Shown: positions 43,839-52,382, counted from the stretch's first letter. The stretch is 64,000 nucleotides of DNA from Ciceribacter sp. T2.26MG-112.2 (GCF_900492205.1 NZ_UEYQ01000001.1:614001-678000), one strand, 5' to 3'. Numbers and translations: made by a program. Notes: generated from the sequence alone by a model not told the origin.

Positions 43839-43852
43839 TTGCGTCTCGACAA
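43839..43852 (+). promoter_or_regulatory. NnrR/FNR-type box upstream of hemerythrin-nnrS
   Basis: TTGCGTCTCGACAA (TTG-N8-CAA, with A after it) is centred 123.5 bp before the ATG at 43969. A -41.5 geometry would start transcription near 43887 with a leader of about 82 nt; no good -10 element is visible. Its TTGC left half is shared with the nor and ubi boxes. Confidence 0.5.
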
Positions 43853-43968
43853 AGAAGGCCTGCGTGACCTGACGCAGGGTGGGATTGCAGTCGGAAGAGT
43901 GGCGGGCGTTGAACCGGCCGATCGGTTGGCACCGGTCAAGCTCCGGCCTGCTCCAGGGAGAAACGAAC

Positions 43969-44442
43969 ATGTCCTTGACCATTGATCTCGATGCAGCAGG
44001 AATCGTCGCGCTTGAGCGCAACCATGCCGGGCTGCTTGGCCTTTGCCTGACGCTCGAGGAGATTGCCGACTCCATTCCCTTCGACGTCGACAGCGCCACG
44101 TGCCGCGAGGTCAGCGAAACCCTCGGCCCGCTGCTGACCGAGGCGCACAGGCTCGAGGAGCAAATCCTCTTTCCCGACTTCGACAGGAACGCCGGCTCCT
44201 GCTTCGCCGCCATGATGATCGAACGGCTGAAGGCCGAGCATCGCTGTGACGGATTGGCCAGCGAGGAAATGGTCAAGACGCTCGAGACCGTGGCCGAGGG
44301 AAAATGCCCGCTGCCGCCCGAGACGGTTCGCTACATGCTGCAGGGTTTCCTCGAAGGCCTGCGCCGCCACGTCTCCTCAGAGCGGCTGATGATCGAAACA
44401 CTTCTTGCCGCCAAGGCCGAGGGGCGGGACGTCTTTGCCTGA
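43969..44442 (+). CDS. Hemerythrin-like (HHE) protein, NnrS-linked
   Basis: A 157-residue paralogue of the protein at 7576-8049, of equal length and alignable without gaps. The full set of ligand-like residues is seen: H19, H60 and E64 (HxxxE), H91, H134 and E138. The shared core is AGSCFAAMMIERLKAEHRCD. The ATG follows CAGGGAGAAA; the in-frame ATG at 43879 precedes the predicted transcription start. It is 48 bp before nnrS and likely acts in NO or O2 handling. Confidence 0.82.
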   Translation: MSLTIDLDAAGIVALERNHAGLLGLCLTLEEIADSIPFDVDSATCREVSETLGPLLTEAHRLEEQILFPDFDRNAGSCFAAMMIERLKAEHRCDGLASEEMVKTLETVAEGKCPLPPETVRYMLQGFLEGLRRHVSSERLMIETLLAAKAEGRDVFA

Positions 44443-44490
44443 TCGCCCGCGACCGCGAGCCACAACCCTTGCCTCCGAAAGCTGCTGAGA

Positions 44491-45693
44491 ATGTCCCACC
44501 CCGTCGATAAACACTCCCCCTCGCTGATCGCCCATTTCTTCTCCGGCGGTTTTCGCCCCTTCTTCCTCCTCGCCGCCCTGCATGCCGCACTGATGATCGC
44601 GCTCTGGGTGCCGTGGTTTCTCGGCTTCATCCACGTTCCGACGGCCCTTTCACCGATCGTCTGGCATCAGCACGAACTGTTGTTCGGCTTCGTCCCCGCC
44701 GTGATCGCCGGTTTCCTCCTCACCGCCGTGCCCAACTGGACCGGCCGCAAGGCATTTACCGGCTGGCCCCTCGCCCTGCTGTTCGGGCTCTGGCTCGCCG
44801 GCCGTCTGGCGATCGCAGGCTCGGAAACCATCGGTCTTTTGACCGCCATGGTCATGGCCGGCGCCTTCCTTCCGGGCCTGGCAGGTCTGATACTCAGGGA
44901 ACTGGTCGCTGCCCGCAACAGCCGCAACTACAAGGTCATCGCCGTCATCGGCATACTGTTTGCCGCGCAACTGACCTTCTTCTGGGAATTCGACCGCTAC
45001 GGCCGCATCGAACTTGCCGACCGGATTGCCATCGCGACCATCATCTTCCTGATCTCGCTCATCGGCGGCCGCATTATCCCGAGCTTCACCGGCAACTGGC
45101 TGCGCCAGAACAATCCGGGTGCGATCCCTCCGGCCTTCAACCGCTTCGACCTTTCGGCCATGGTGCTCTCCGGCCTCGCGCTTGCCGCATGGCCGATCGC
45201 CACCGGCATCACCGCCCTCACCCCTTACGCCGGCCTTCTGCTCATCATGGCCGGGTTCGCCCAGTTTCTCCGTCAACTCCGCTGGAGGCCGGAGCGCACG
45301 CTGGCCGAACCACTGGTGACGATCCTGCACATCGCCTTCTTCTTCATTCCGCTCGGCTTCCTGATGACCGGGGCTGCCCTGCTGCTCGACGATCCCGGCT
45401 TGCGCACCGCCGGTGTCCATGCCTGGACATCCGGGGCGATCGGGGCCATGACGCTGGCCGTGATGACCCGGGCCACGCGCGGCCATTCCGGCCAGGCGCT
45501 GCGCTCGCCCGCCTCGACCACGATCGGCATCTACATCCCGATCGTGCTGGCGACCCTGCTGCGCATCGGCGTGGCGCTCGCCCCGGAATACACGATGATC
45601 CTCCTGCCGCTCGCCGGCCTGTTATGGATCATCGCCTTCCTGAGCTTCGCGGCTTTCTATGGCCCGCTCATCCTGCGGCGCAAGCTCATCTAG
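44491..45693 (+). CDS. nnrS: NnrS family heme/copper membrane protein
   Basis: A 400-residue protein with 12 predicted helices. The family signature SGGFRPFFLLAALHAAL is at the N terminus, and WHQHELLFGFVPAVIAGFLLTAVPNWTG and GGRIIPSFTGNWL follow. NnrS is a heme- and copper-containing membrane protein made under NO control and linked to resistance to nitrosative stress. It is downstream of a hemerythrin-like gene behind a TTG-N8-CAA box and is convergent with the thiol-redox operon. Confidence 0.92.
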   Translation: MSHPVDKHSPSLIAHFFSGGFRPFFLLAALHAALMIALWVPWFLGFIHVPTALSPIVWHQHELLFGFVPAVIAGFLLTAVPNWTGRKAFTGWPLALLFGLWLAGRLAIAGSETIGLLTAMVMAGAFLPGLAGLILRELVAARNSRNYKVIAVIGILFAAQLTFFWEFDRYGRIELADRIAIATIIFLISLIGGRIIPSFTGNWLRQNNPGAIPPAFNRFDLSAMVLSGLALAAWPIATGITALTPYAGLLLIMAGFAQFLRQLRWRPERTLAEPLVTILHIAFFFIPLGFLMTGAALLLDDPGLRTAGVHAWTSGAIGAMTLAVMTRATRGHSGQALRSPASTTIGIYIPIVLATLLRIGVALAPEYTMILLPLAGLLWIIAFLSFAAFYGPLILRRKLI

Positions 45694-45707
45694 CCGGTTT
45701 TCGCGCA

Positions 45708-45752
45708 CGCAGCCAACCCGTCCCGCCGAGCCGGCCGGTCAGGTTGGCTGCG
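45708..45752. terminator. Bidirectional terminator between nnrS and the dsb operon
   Basis: Perfect 11-bp arms CGCAGCCAACC and GGTTGGCTGCG flank a GC-rich 23-base segment between convergent genes. Confidence 0.65.
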
Positions 45753-45757
45753 CCCGT

Positions 45758-46366
45758 TCATCCCCGTGCCGTGGCAATGGCCTCCTTGAGCCCCTTCTCA
45801 TCCAGTACGCCGGGATAGAGGTGCGACCCGATGACGAAGGACGGCGTGCCGACGAAATTCAGGGCGAGCGCCTGGCTGTAGTTGCGGTCGAGCAGACCGG
45901 AAATCTTGCCACTGTGCTTGTTCACGGCCGCGACGATGTCCTGCATCTTCAGGCCGGCGCCCGTCAGCGCTTTCTCCACCACCTCCTCCGTCAGCTTGCC
46001 GGAGGTGCGCATCAGGGCTTCCATTGCCTTTTCATATTGGCCGATCTGGGCGGCGCCGAGAACGGCCTGGGCGGCAAAGATCGAGGCACCGCCGAAGACC
46101 GGCCAGTCCTTCAGCACGAGGCGGATATTGCCGTCCTGCTCAACCAGCTTCTTCACCGTCGGATGCGATTTCTTGCAATAGGGGCACTGGTAGTCGAAGA
46201 ATTCGACGAGGGTGACGTCGCCCTTCGGATTGCCGAGCACGGGGGCATCCTTGTCGAAGTAGATCTCTTCCTTGGTGACGTCCTGTGCAAATGAGAGACG
46301 CGGCATGAGGGTCGACAGGGCCACGGTACCGAGCGTGGCATTGATCAGGTTCCTGCGGGTGAGCAT
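45758..46366 (-). CDS. Periplasmic DsbA/DsbG-like thiol-disulfide oxidoreductase
   Basis: A 202-residue thioredoxin-fold protein with signal MLTRRNLINATLGTVALS (Tat-like RR). The active site is CPYC in VEFFDYQCPYCKKSHP, and the cis-Pro loop is VGTPSFVIG. It is the last gene of the dsbD operon. Its ATG shares one base with the upstream TGA, so it is translationally coupled. DsbD may keep it reduced as an isomerase or reductase. Confidence 0.88.
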   Translation of the reverse strand: MLTRRNLINATLGTVALSTLMPRLSFAQDVTKEEIYFDKDAPVLGNPKGDVTLVEFFDYQCPYCKKSHPTVKKLVEQDGNIRLVLKDWPVFGGASIFAAQAVLGAAQIGQYEKAMEALMRTSGKLTEEVVEKALTGAGLKMQDIVAAVNKHSGKISGLLDRNYSQALALNFVGTPSFVIGSHLYPGVLDEKGLKEAIATARG

Positions 46367-47070
46367 CAGATTTCTCCTTTTCCGGATTGTTCGGGGCCGA
46401 GCACGACAACGCGCGACCCCTTCGGCACGCGACTGTGCAGATCGATGATGTCCTGGTTGAGCATGCGGATGCAGCCGGACGAGACGGACTTGCCGATCGA
46501 CCAGGGCTCGTTGGTTCCATGGATACGATAGAGCGTGTCCTGCCCGCCCTTGTAGAGATAGAGCGCACGGGCACCGAGCGGGTTCTTGAGCCCGCCCGGC
46601 AATCCCTTGGCGAGCGGCTCGTAGCGCTCGGGATCCCGCTTGATCATGTCCTGGGTCGGCGTCCAGCCCGGCCATTGCGCCTTGCGGGCGATGTCCGCCT
46701 CGCCGACGAATTCGAGGCCTGCCTTGGCGACGCCGACGCCGTAGCGCATGGCCTTGCCGTTCTCCATGACGAGATAGAGGAAGCGTGCGTGCGGATCGAC
46801 GACGATGGTGCCCGGCGGCTCCTTGGTCTGGTAATCGACCAACTGGCGCACATTCTTCGACTCGATCTTCGTCGCATCCACGGCGGGGATCAAGTTCCCG
46901 CCGTCGTCGATCGCCGCATACATGCTGGCGACGGACGGGTCGACTTTCGCCACCTCCGGTTCGACGGCTGGCTTTGTCGTCTGCACGCAGGCCGACAGGG
47001 AAAGCAGGACCAGGGGCAGGGCCAGGAGCCGCACACGGCGCACCGGCCCCGGTTGGATGGATTTACGCAT
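46366..47070 (-). CDS. Secreted L,D-transpeptidase (YkuD family)
   Basis: A 234-residue lipoprotein-like protein: signal ending in the lipobox-like LLSLSAC, then an ErfK/YkuD catalytic domain. The catalytic motif is SSGCIRM (with IHGTN upstream), where the Cys attacks the peptide stem of peptidoglycan or links outer-membrane proteins to it. Lying between the TlpA-like gene and the dsb gene, with start and stop abutting, it suggests that its catalytic Cys is kept reduced by this thiol system. Such a position is unusual. Confidence 0.88.
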   Translation of the reverse strand: MRKSIQPGPVRRVRLLALPLVLLSLSACVQTTKPAVEPEVAKVDPSVASMYAAIDDGGNLIPAVDATKIESKNVRQLVDYQTKEPPGTIVVDPHARFLYLVMENGKAMRYGVGVAKAGLEFVGEADIARKAQWPGWTPTQDMIKRDPERYEPLAKGLPGGLKNPLGARALYLYKGGQDTLYRIHGTNEPWSIGKSVSSGCIRMLNQDIIDLHSRVPKGSRVVVLGPEQSGKGEI

Positions 47071-47892
47071 TCATATGTCCTTTTCCGCAAGCGGAGCTGC
47101 AATTCGTTTGATCTGTTCCGACAGGGTCTCGCGCGAGATCTCCCCGAGATGGGATGCGGCGAGCGTGCCGTCGGGGTGGATGAAGAGCGTCGCGGGCAGG
47201 CCCGGCGCCTTGTAGTGCCGCGACAGAAGCGAGGTCCGGTCGGCGATCACGGTGTCGATCGCGAGGCCGGCATCGGCGAGATAGTCCGCGACCCGTTCTT
47301 GCGCCTCTCCCTGGTTGGCGAAGACGAAATCGATCTGCGGATGGCGGCGCGCCATCTCCGCCATCATCGGCATTTCGCGCCGGCAGGGCGGGCACCAGCT
47401 TGCCCAGAGGTTGACGACGAGCGGGCGGCCATCCCGTTCGGAAAGGGCGATGGAGCGGCCATCCAGCGTCGCCAGCCGCGTGTCGGGCGCGGCGATTGCC
47501 CCATTGCTGCCAAGCAGTGCAAGGATCGAGAACCAGGCAACAGCACCGGCCGCCAGGCTGCCTGCCGCCCATGGCATCAGACGGGATGACCGCCGGAGCA
47601 GGGGCACGGCCGCGATCAGGATGCCGGCCAGAGTCCCGGTCGCCGAAAAGCCACCCTGCCAGAAGGCCAGGATGCGCCACGGCTCGGCGAGGAAACTTTC
47701 CCAGTGTGCGAGGACATGACCGGCGCGCGCGCCGATCAGACCGAGAACAAGCGTCATCGTCGACCAGGGCCCCAGACGACTGTCGACACGGGAGGAAAGC
47801 AGGCTCGCCAGCGCGACGAAGGCGCCGATGCCGAGGATCGCGGCCAGTCTTTCGACGTCGAAGGCCAGCGGACCAATGGACACTGCATTCAT
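47071..47892 (-). CDS. Membrane-anchored TlpA-like thiol reductase
   Basis: A 273-residue protein with about four hydrophobic helices at the N terminus (residues 15-130, resembling a prolipoprotein-transferase-like membrane module), then a TlpA/thioredoxin domain with WCPPC in VNLWASWCPPCRREMP and cis-Pro segment GLPATLFIHPDG. It is expected to reduce periplasmic thiols with electrons from DsbD. The start overlaps the dsbD stop (ATGA). An ATG at 48156 lies inside dsbD and is rejected. Confidence 0.85.
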   Translation of the reverse strand: MNAVSIGPLAFDVERLAAILGIGAFVALASLLSSRVDSRLGPWSTMTLVLGLIGARAGHVLAHWESFLAEPWRILAFWQGGFSATGTLAGILIAAVPLLRRSSRLMPWAAGSLAAGAVAWFSILALLGSNGAIAAPDTRLATLDGRSIALSERDGRPLVVNLWASWCPPCRREMPMMAEMARRHPQIDFVFANQGEAQERVADYLADAGLAIDTVIADRTSLLSRHYKAPGLPATLFIHPDGTLAASHLGEISRETLSEQIKRIAAPLAEKDI

Positions 47893-49745
47893 TGCACGGC
47901 CCCCTGTGCTCGCCCGGCGGAGCGGACCAGATTGACCGTGTCGACCTCGCCGACAAGCCGGGTTTCCGGCACTTCCGCCGTCCCGTCGAAGAACAGCATG
48001 GTCGGCGGACCGATGATATCGAGGGATTTCATCAAGCCGGAGAGATCCGCATTGTTCGTCGTGAGATCGACGCTCAGCCGATCGAAACCGGCCAGCGCAT
48101 CGCCGACTTCGGGATGCGACAAGACACTTCTTTCGATCGTCCGGCAGCTGACACACCAGTCGGCCGTGACATAGACGAGGGCAGGCCTTTTTCCCTTGGC
48201 GCTCGCGGCAAGCAGGGTTTCGAGCTCGCGCGCGGATGCAATCGGGGAGAAGTCCTTCTTCGACACACCGGCCGGGGACAGGGTGGTACTACCTGCAGAA
48301 AATGGCGCGAGCGGCGCCAGGGGATCGCTGGCACCCGCCGCCAGACCGACAACGAGCACCGCGCCGTAAAGCGCAGAGAGCAGGCCCGCGGACTTGCCGA
48401 GCCGAGCCATTGCACCGGTTTCGGGGCGCAGGCTGTCGAAAGCGCCGATGAACACGCCGAAGGTGACGAGAAGGATCGACCAGAGCGCCAGCACGGCCGC
48501 TACCGGCAGCAGCGGCTCGGCAAGCCAGACGGCCGTGGCGATGAAGAGGAAACCGAAGATCTGGCGGACGCGCTCCATCCAGGCACCGGCACGCGGCAGT
48601 ATTCCCGAGCCGAACGTGGCCATCACGACGAGCGGAACGGATTTGCCGAGCCCGAGGGCAAAGAGCGCCGCCGCGCCGAGAAAAAGGTCACCCGAGCCGG
48701 CGATGTAGAGAAGGGCGCCCGCCAGAGGCGCGGTGACACAGGGCCCGATGATCAGGGCGGAAGTGAAACCGAGCGCCGCCACCGACGCGATCGATCCGGA
48801 ACCGTTTGTCTTCTTGCCCACGAACCGCCGGGTGAAAGCCGCCGGCAGCTGCAATTCGAACAGACCGAAGCTGGCGAGACCGAGGACGACGAACAGTATG
48901 GCGGTCAGGGCGATCGTCACCGGCGACTGCAGGGCAAATTGCAGGTTTTGCCCGGACCAGGCGGCAACAAGACCGAGCATGCCGAAGGCAGTCGCCAGCC
49001 CCAGCCCATAGGTCAGGGAAAGCAGGAAACCGCGCCGCGCCGTCAGACGCTCACCTTCGCGGGCCAGCGTCGCGGCGACTATGGGGTACATGGGGAAGAC
49101 GCAAGGGGTGAAGGCGAGCAGCATGCCGAGGCCGAGAAAGGCCGCCAGAAGCAGCGGTACGCCGCCACGGGCGAGGAAACCCTCGACCATGCCGGCCGAC
49201 GGCGAGGCGGCACTGGCCAGTCCGGTGACGCCGGCGGCCGAACCCGTTTCGACTGCTACTGTCGGCGTCTCGACGGAGATCGGCGTAGAGGCACCCGTCT
49301 CCGTTGTGCCGGGCGGCGTCCACTTGCTCCCGCTCTCCGCCGCGAGGGCAGCGAGTTCTATCGTGCGCGTGGTCGGCGGATAGCAGATACCCTGGTCCTG
49401 GCATCCCTGGTAGGTGACTTCGATTGCCGCGGCATCTGTCGATGCGAGTGCCTCTGCATGATCGAAGTAGACCTCTACCTTTCCGAAGCCTGGATCGTCC
49501 TTGAGCGTGCCGGGCCTGGTTTCCAGCGCGACCGGCCGTCCGTCCGGGGTCGCGGCGGCAAGATATTCGCGGTAGAGGTAATAGCCCTTTTGGATGTCCC
49601 AGCGCAGGGAAACCCGGCCCTCCTCGCTTCGCTCGGCGCTGAAGACGAATGCCTTGTCCATGTCGAGCGGCCGTTCGAGCGCGCCGACGGGGATGGCAAA
49701 CAGAGCGGAAAACAGGAGCCCGATGACGGGTTTGGAAAAGTTCAT
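47889..49745 (-). CDS. dsbD: Thiol:disulfide interchange protein DsbD
   Basis: A 618-residue three-domain electron carrier. A signal is followed by the N-terminal alpha domain with the CQDQGIC pair; the membrane domain has FTPCVFPMYPI and GPCVTAPLAG redox cysteines; the C-terminal thioredoxin domain has ADWCVSCRTIE. It moves electrons from cytoplasmic thioredoxin to periplasmic partners. An Ala/Thr-rich linker (about residues 145-190) is longer than in Escherichia coli. First gene of the operon, divergent from a two-component system across a PmrA-like box. Confidence 0.93.
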   Translation of the reverse strand: MNFSKPVIGLLFSALFAIPVGALERPLDMDKAFVFSAERSEEGRVSLRWDIQKGYYLYREYLAAATPDGRPVALETRPGTLKDDPGFGKVEVYFDHAEALASTDAAAIEVTYQGCQDQGICYPPTTRTIELAALAAESGSKWTPPGTTETGASTPISVETPTVAVETGSAAGVTGLASAASPSAGMVEGFLARGGVPLLLAAFLGLGMLLAFTPCVFPMYPIVAATLAREGERLTARRGFLLSLTYGLGLATAFGMLGLVAAWSGQNLQFALQSPVTIALTAILFVVLGLASFGLFELQLPAAFTRRFVGKKTNGSGSIASVAALGFTSALIIGPCVTAPLAGALLYIAGSGDLFLGAAALFALGLGKSVPLVVMATFGSGILPRAGAWMERVRQIFGFLFIATAVWLAEPLLPVAAVLALWSILLVTFGVFIGAFDSLRPETGAMARLGKSAGLLSALYGAVLVVGLAAGASDPLAPLAPFSAGSTTLSPAGVSKKDFSPIASARELETLLAASAKGKRPALVYVTADWCVSCRTIERSVLSHPEVGDALAGFDRLSVDLTTNNADLSGLMKSLDIIGPPTMLFFDGTAEVPETRLVGEVDTVNLVRSAGRAQGAVQ

Positions 49746-49802
49746 GCCTTGCGTCCTTCCGGCGGCGCACCATTTGTCGTTGGGGGCACCGATCGACCGG
49801 CT

Positions 49803-49823
49803 ACCTTAAGGCAGGCTTAAGGT
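49803..49823. promoter_or_regulatory. PmrA/QseB-like CTTAAG-N5-CTTAAG box
   Basis: CTTAAG-GCAGG-CTTAAG (49805-49821) sits within a perfect dyad, ACCTTAAG-N5-CTTAAGGT. Direct hexamers with 5-nt spacing match the binding site described for PmrA-type OmpR regulators. It lies 58 bases before dsbD and 44 before the regulator gene, so it could control both. A second dyad, GTGAACC/GGTTCAC (49822-49858), follows and could fold in the regulator leader. Confidence 0.65.
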
Positions 49824-49867
49824 GAACCGCGCATGGAGGCGGCCAAGGTCAGGTTCACGGAGGTGTG

Positions 49868-50533
49868 ATGCGTCTGCTGGTGGTTGAGGACGACGAGGTC
49901 CTGTCGGATGGCTTGAAGGTCGGGCTGAACATGCTCGGCTTCACCGTCGACGCGGTCGGCCGCGTGGCCGACGCCTGCGAAGCCGTTGCCGTCAACCGCT
50001 TCGACGCCATCGTACTCGACTTGATGCTGCCGGACGGCTCCGGTCTCGATGTGCTGGCCCAGTTGCGCGCCTCGGGCGAGCGCACGCCGGTCCTGCTGCT
50101 CACCGCCCGCGACGAGGTGGGCGATCGGATCGCCGGCCTCGACGCCGGCGCCGACGACTATCTCGGCAAGCCCTTCGACCTCGACGAACTGGCCGCACGC
50201 CTGCGCGCCATCATCCGCAGGGCGCAGGGGCGAGCGGAAAGCCGGCCGCAATGGCGTGGCGTCACGCTGGACCCGGCGCGCATGAGCGCCGAACGCGACG
50301 GCCGGACCGTGCCGCTGTCGCGTCGGGAATTCACCATCCTGCAGGCCTTGATGGACAACCCGGGCACCATCCAGTCCAAGACGGCGCTGGAGCAGAAGCT
50401 CTATGGCTGGCAAGAGGATGTCGAGAGCAACACCGTCGAGGTCCACGTGCACAAGATCCGCGCCAAGCTCGGCCCTGACCTGATCGAAACCGTGCGCGGC
50501 GTCGGCTACCGGCTGAAGGACGATACACCATGA
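49868..50533 (+). CDS. OmpR-family response regulator (PmrA/QseB-like)
   Basis: A 221-residue regulator: receiver domain with the phospho-acceptor Asp in IVLDLMLPDGSG and Lys in GADDYLGKPFD, then a winged-helix domain (LSRREFTILQALMDN, VEVHVHKIRAKLG). The start ATG follows CGGAGGTG. It overlaps its kinase by ATGA. A two-component system beside a dsbD-thiol operon is an arrangement I recall from Pseudomonas, and the box between them supports control of the operon. Confidence 0.9.
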   Translation: MRLLVVEDDEVLSDGLKVGLNMLGFTVDAVGRVADACEAVAVNRFDAIVLDLMLPDGSGLDVLAQLRASGERTPVLLLTARDEVGDRIAGLDAGADDYLGKPFDLDELAARLRAIIRRAQGRAESRPQWRGVTLDPARMSAERDGRTVPLSRREFTILQALMDNPGTIQSKTALEQKLYGWQEDVESNTVEVHVHKIRAKLGPDLIETVRGVGYRLKDDTP

Positions 50534-51906
50534 TCTCGATCCGCTTCCGGCTTTTCACCATCTTGCTCGCCACCACCGGCGCGGTCTGGCTTTTTGCCGT
50601 CGTCTGGACCTATAGCAACACCCAGGCCGAGGTCGAGCGAGTGCTCGATGCGCGCCTCACCGAAGCCGCGCGCATGGTCAGTTCCCTGATCACCGACCAC
50701 CATATCGATGTGGCCGCGGCGGTGGATGCCGCCAATGCCCGGCAGCCGAGCAGCGAGTTCGAGCGTGTAGAGGGTGACTACAATCGCCAGCTGTCCTGTC
50801 AGATCTGGTCCTTGCAGGGAACGCTTGTCAGCCGGTCGGAAAGCGCGCCGGCCACCTCTCTCGCCGACCACCGGGAAGGCTTCGCCGAAACCGAGATCAA
50901 CGGGGAGCGCTGGCGGGTCTTTGCCGTGATCAATCCGACGCTCGGGGTCCGGGTCCTGGTCGGCGACAGCCTCGAGATCCGCGAGCGGCTGGTGGGTGAC
51001 GTGATCAAGGGCCTGCTGATTCCGGCCCTGGCCATCCTCCCCCTGCTGGCATTGCTCATCTGGTTGAGCGTCGGTCGCGGCCTTGCCCCCCTCAACCGGA
51101 TCGCGGCCAGCCTTTCGTCCCGCTCCGCGACCGAGCTTCATCCCCTTCCCGAAGCACCGGCGCCCCGCGAAATCCGGCCGATGATCGCCGCATTGAACAG
51201 TCTCTTCCGGCGCGTCGAAGACGTGCGCGCAAGGGAGAGCGACTTCACCGCCTACGCCGCCCATGAATTGAAGACACCGCTGGCCGGCCTCAGAACCCAG
51301 GCGCAGATCGCCATTCGCAGCGATGATCCCGACACGCGCCGTCAGGCGCTCGGCCAGATCCTCAGCAGCGTCGACCGCACCAGCCGCATGGTCCGCCAGT
51401 TGATCGACATGGCGCGCGTGGATGCACGGGACGATGCCGTCGCACGCGACCCGGTCGACGTGTATCGACTGCTCGAAGAGCTTTCCGCCGAACTGTCGCC
51501 CGTGGCGGCTCAGCGGGATGTGCGCATCAATGTTCGCCGCGATGCCGAGAGTGGCGCGATTTCAATCCCGACCGATCGGACCCTGTTGCGGCTCGCCCTG
51601 CGAAACCTCCTGGAAAACGCGCTTCAGCATGCTCCCCAAGGCACCGAGGCCGTCTGCACCGTCAGCACCTCTGCCGATGGCCTGACGATCGAGATCGACG
51701 ATGTCGGACCCGGCATGTCCGAAACCGAGCAGACGCGAGCGGTCGAACGCTTCTACCGGGGGCCGCTCAGCGCCTCGTCCGGCAGCGGCCTTGGTCTATC
51801 GATTGTCCAGATGGCCGTCGAGCGCCTCGGCGGGCGCCTTGACTTCCGCAATCGTAACGAGGGTGGCCTGTCTGTTGCGGTGACCTTGAAAAGAAACACC
51901 GCCTAG
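50530..51906 (+). CDS. Sensor histidine kinase (QseC/PmrB-like)
   Basis: A 458-residue membrane kinase. Two helices (about residues 8-27 and 158-178) flank a periplasmic sensor domain of about 130 residues; a HAMP-like linker leads to the HisKA box FTAYAAHELKTPLAGLRTQ and an ATPase domain with LRNLLENALQHAP, DVGPGMS and GSGLGLSIVQM. The signal is unknown; thiol or metal stress is plausible from the divergent dsbD operon. Confidence 0.88.
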   Translation: MISIRFRLFTILLATTGAVWLFAVVWTYSNTQAEVERVLDARLTEAARMVSSLITDHHIDVAAAVDAANARQPSSEFERVEGDYNRQLSCQIWSLQGTLVSRSESAPATSLADHREGFAETEINGERWRVFAVINPTLGVRVLVGDSLEIRERLVGDVIKGLLIPALAILPLLALLIWLSVGRGLAPLNRIAASLSSRSATELHPLPEAPAPREIRPMIAALNSLFRRVEDVRARESDFTAYAAHELKTPLAGLRTQAQIAIRSDDPDTRRQALGQILSSVDRTSRMVRQLIDMARVDARDDAVARDPVDVYRLLEELSAELSPVAAQRDVRINVRRDAESGAISIPTDRTLLRLALRNLLENALQHAPQGTEAVCTVSTSADGLTIEIDDVGPGMSETEQTRAVERFYRGPLSASSGSGLGLSIVQMAVERLGGRLDFRNRNEGGLSVAVTLKRNTA

Positions 51907-52000
51907 CCTGCGCAAGAACCCAGCATCGAATGGCGCCAACGACAGCGTTCGGCGGATAGGATCGAGAGCGGACAGCACCGGCACCTCCGGCTCGACCCTT

Positions 52001-52029
52001 GGAGTCTTTGGGAACGAAACAAAGGCTCC
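52001..52029. terminator. Terminator-like hairpin after the sensor kinase
   Basis: GGAGTCTTTG and CAAAGGCTCC pair with one mismatch around a 9-nt loop, between the convergent kinase and DUF6455-type genes. Confidence 0.45.
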
Positions 52030-52045
52030 TGTTGCGGACCGGCAA

Positions 52046-52306
52046 TCAGCTGTGAGCACCGAAGAAGCGCCTGTTGCCACAGAATTCCGGGCCGGCTTCC
52101 GGTTGGCGTTCGCCATGGGCGGAAAGCCATTCCTCACATTCGGCGCTGTGGTGACAGAACATGCAGGACCGCACGGCCCGGGCCAGGCCCAGTCCGAGTT
52201 GCTCCTGTCCCGCCAGTTCCTGGTCGACGCCCAGCCGCTCCATCATCACGCTCATCAAATGCGACTGGCGTTCGAGCCGCATGCCGACTCTTTCGATGAT
52301 TCCCAT
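52046..52306 (-). CDS. Small Cys-rich DUF6455-type protein
   Basis: An 86-residue protein with C48, C51, C57 and C76 in RSCMFCHHSAECEEWL and EFCGN, a pattern I associate with alphaproteobacterial DUF6455 proteins of unknown function. The Cys and His cluster could bind a metal or Fe-S group. The start MGIIERVGMRLERQ follows AAAAGGGAGAG. A well-formed Anr/FNR-type promoter (box 52369-52382, -10 TATATT) lies upstream, so low-oxygen induction is likely. Confidence 0.75.
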   Translation of the reverse strand: MGIIERVGMRLERQSHLMSVMMERLGVDQELAGQEQLGLGLARAVRSCMFCHHSAECEEWLSAHGERQPEAGPEFCGNRRFFGAHS

Positions 52307-52368
52307 GTCTGCTCTCCCTTTTGCAAAGACCTCATCTTTTAATATAGCGACTGCGCTTGCGGCCATTG

Positions 52369-52382
52369 TTGATCCAGAACAA
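52369..52382 (-). promoter_or_regulatory. Anr/FixK-type box and -10 of the DUF6455-type gene
   Basis: TTGATCCAGAACAA matches TTGAT-N4-ATCAA at 9 of 10 positions. On the minus strand TATATT at 52346-52341 is exactly where a -10 element is expected for a box centred at -41.5. The start would be near 52334, leaving a 28-nt leader before the ATG. Its TTGAT half is FNR/FixK-like, unlike the TTGC halves of the nor and ubi boxes. Confidence 0.7.
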
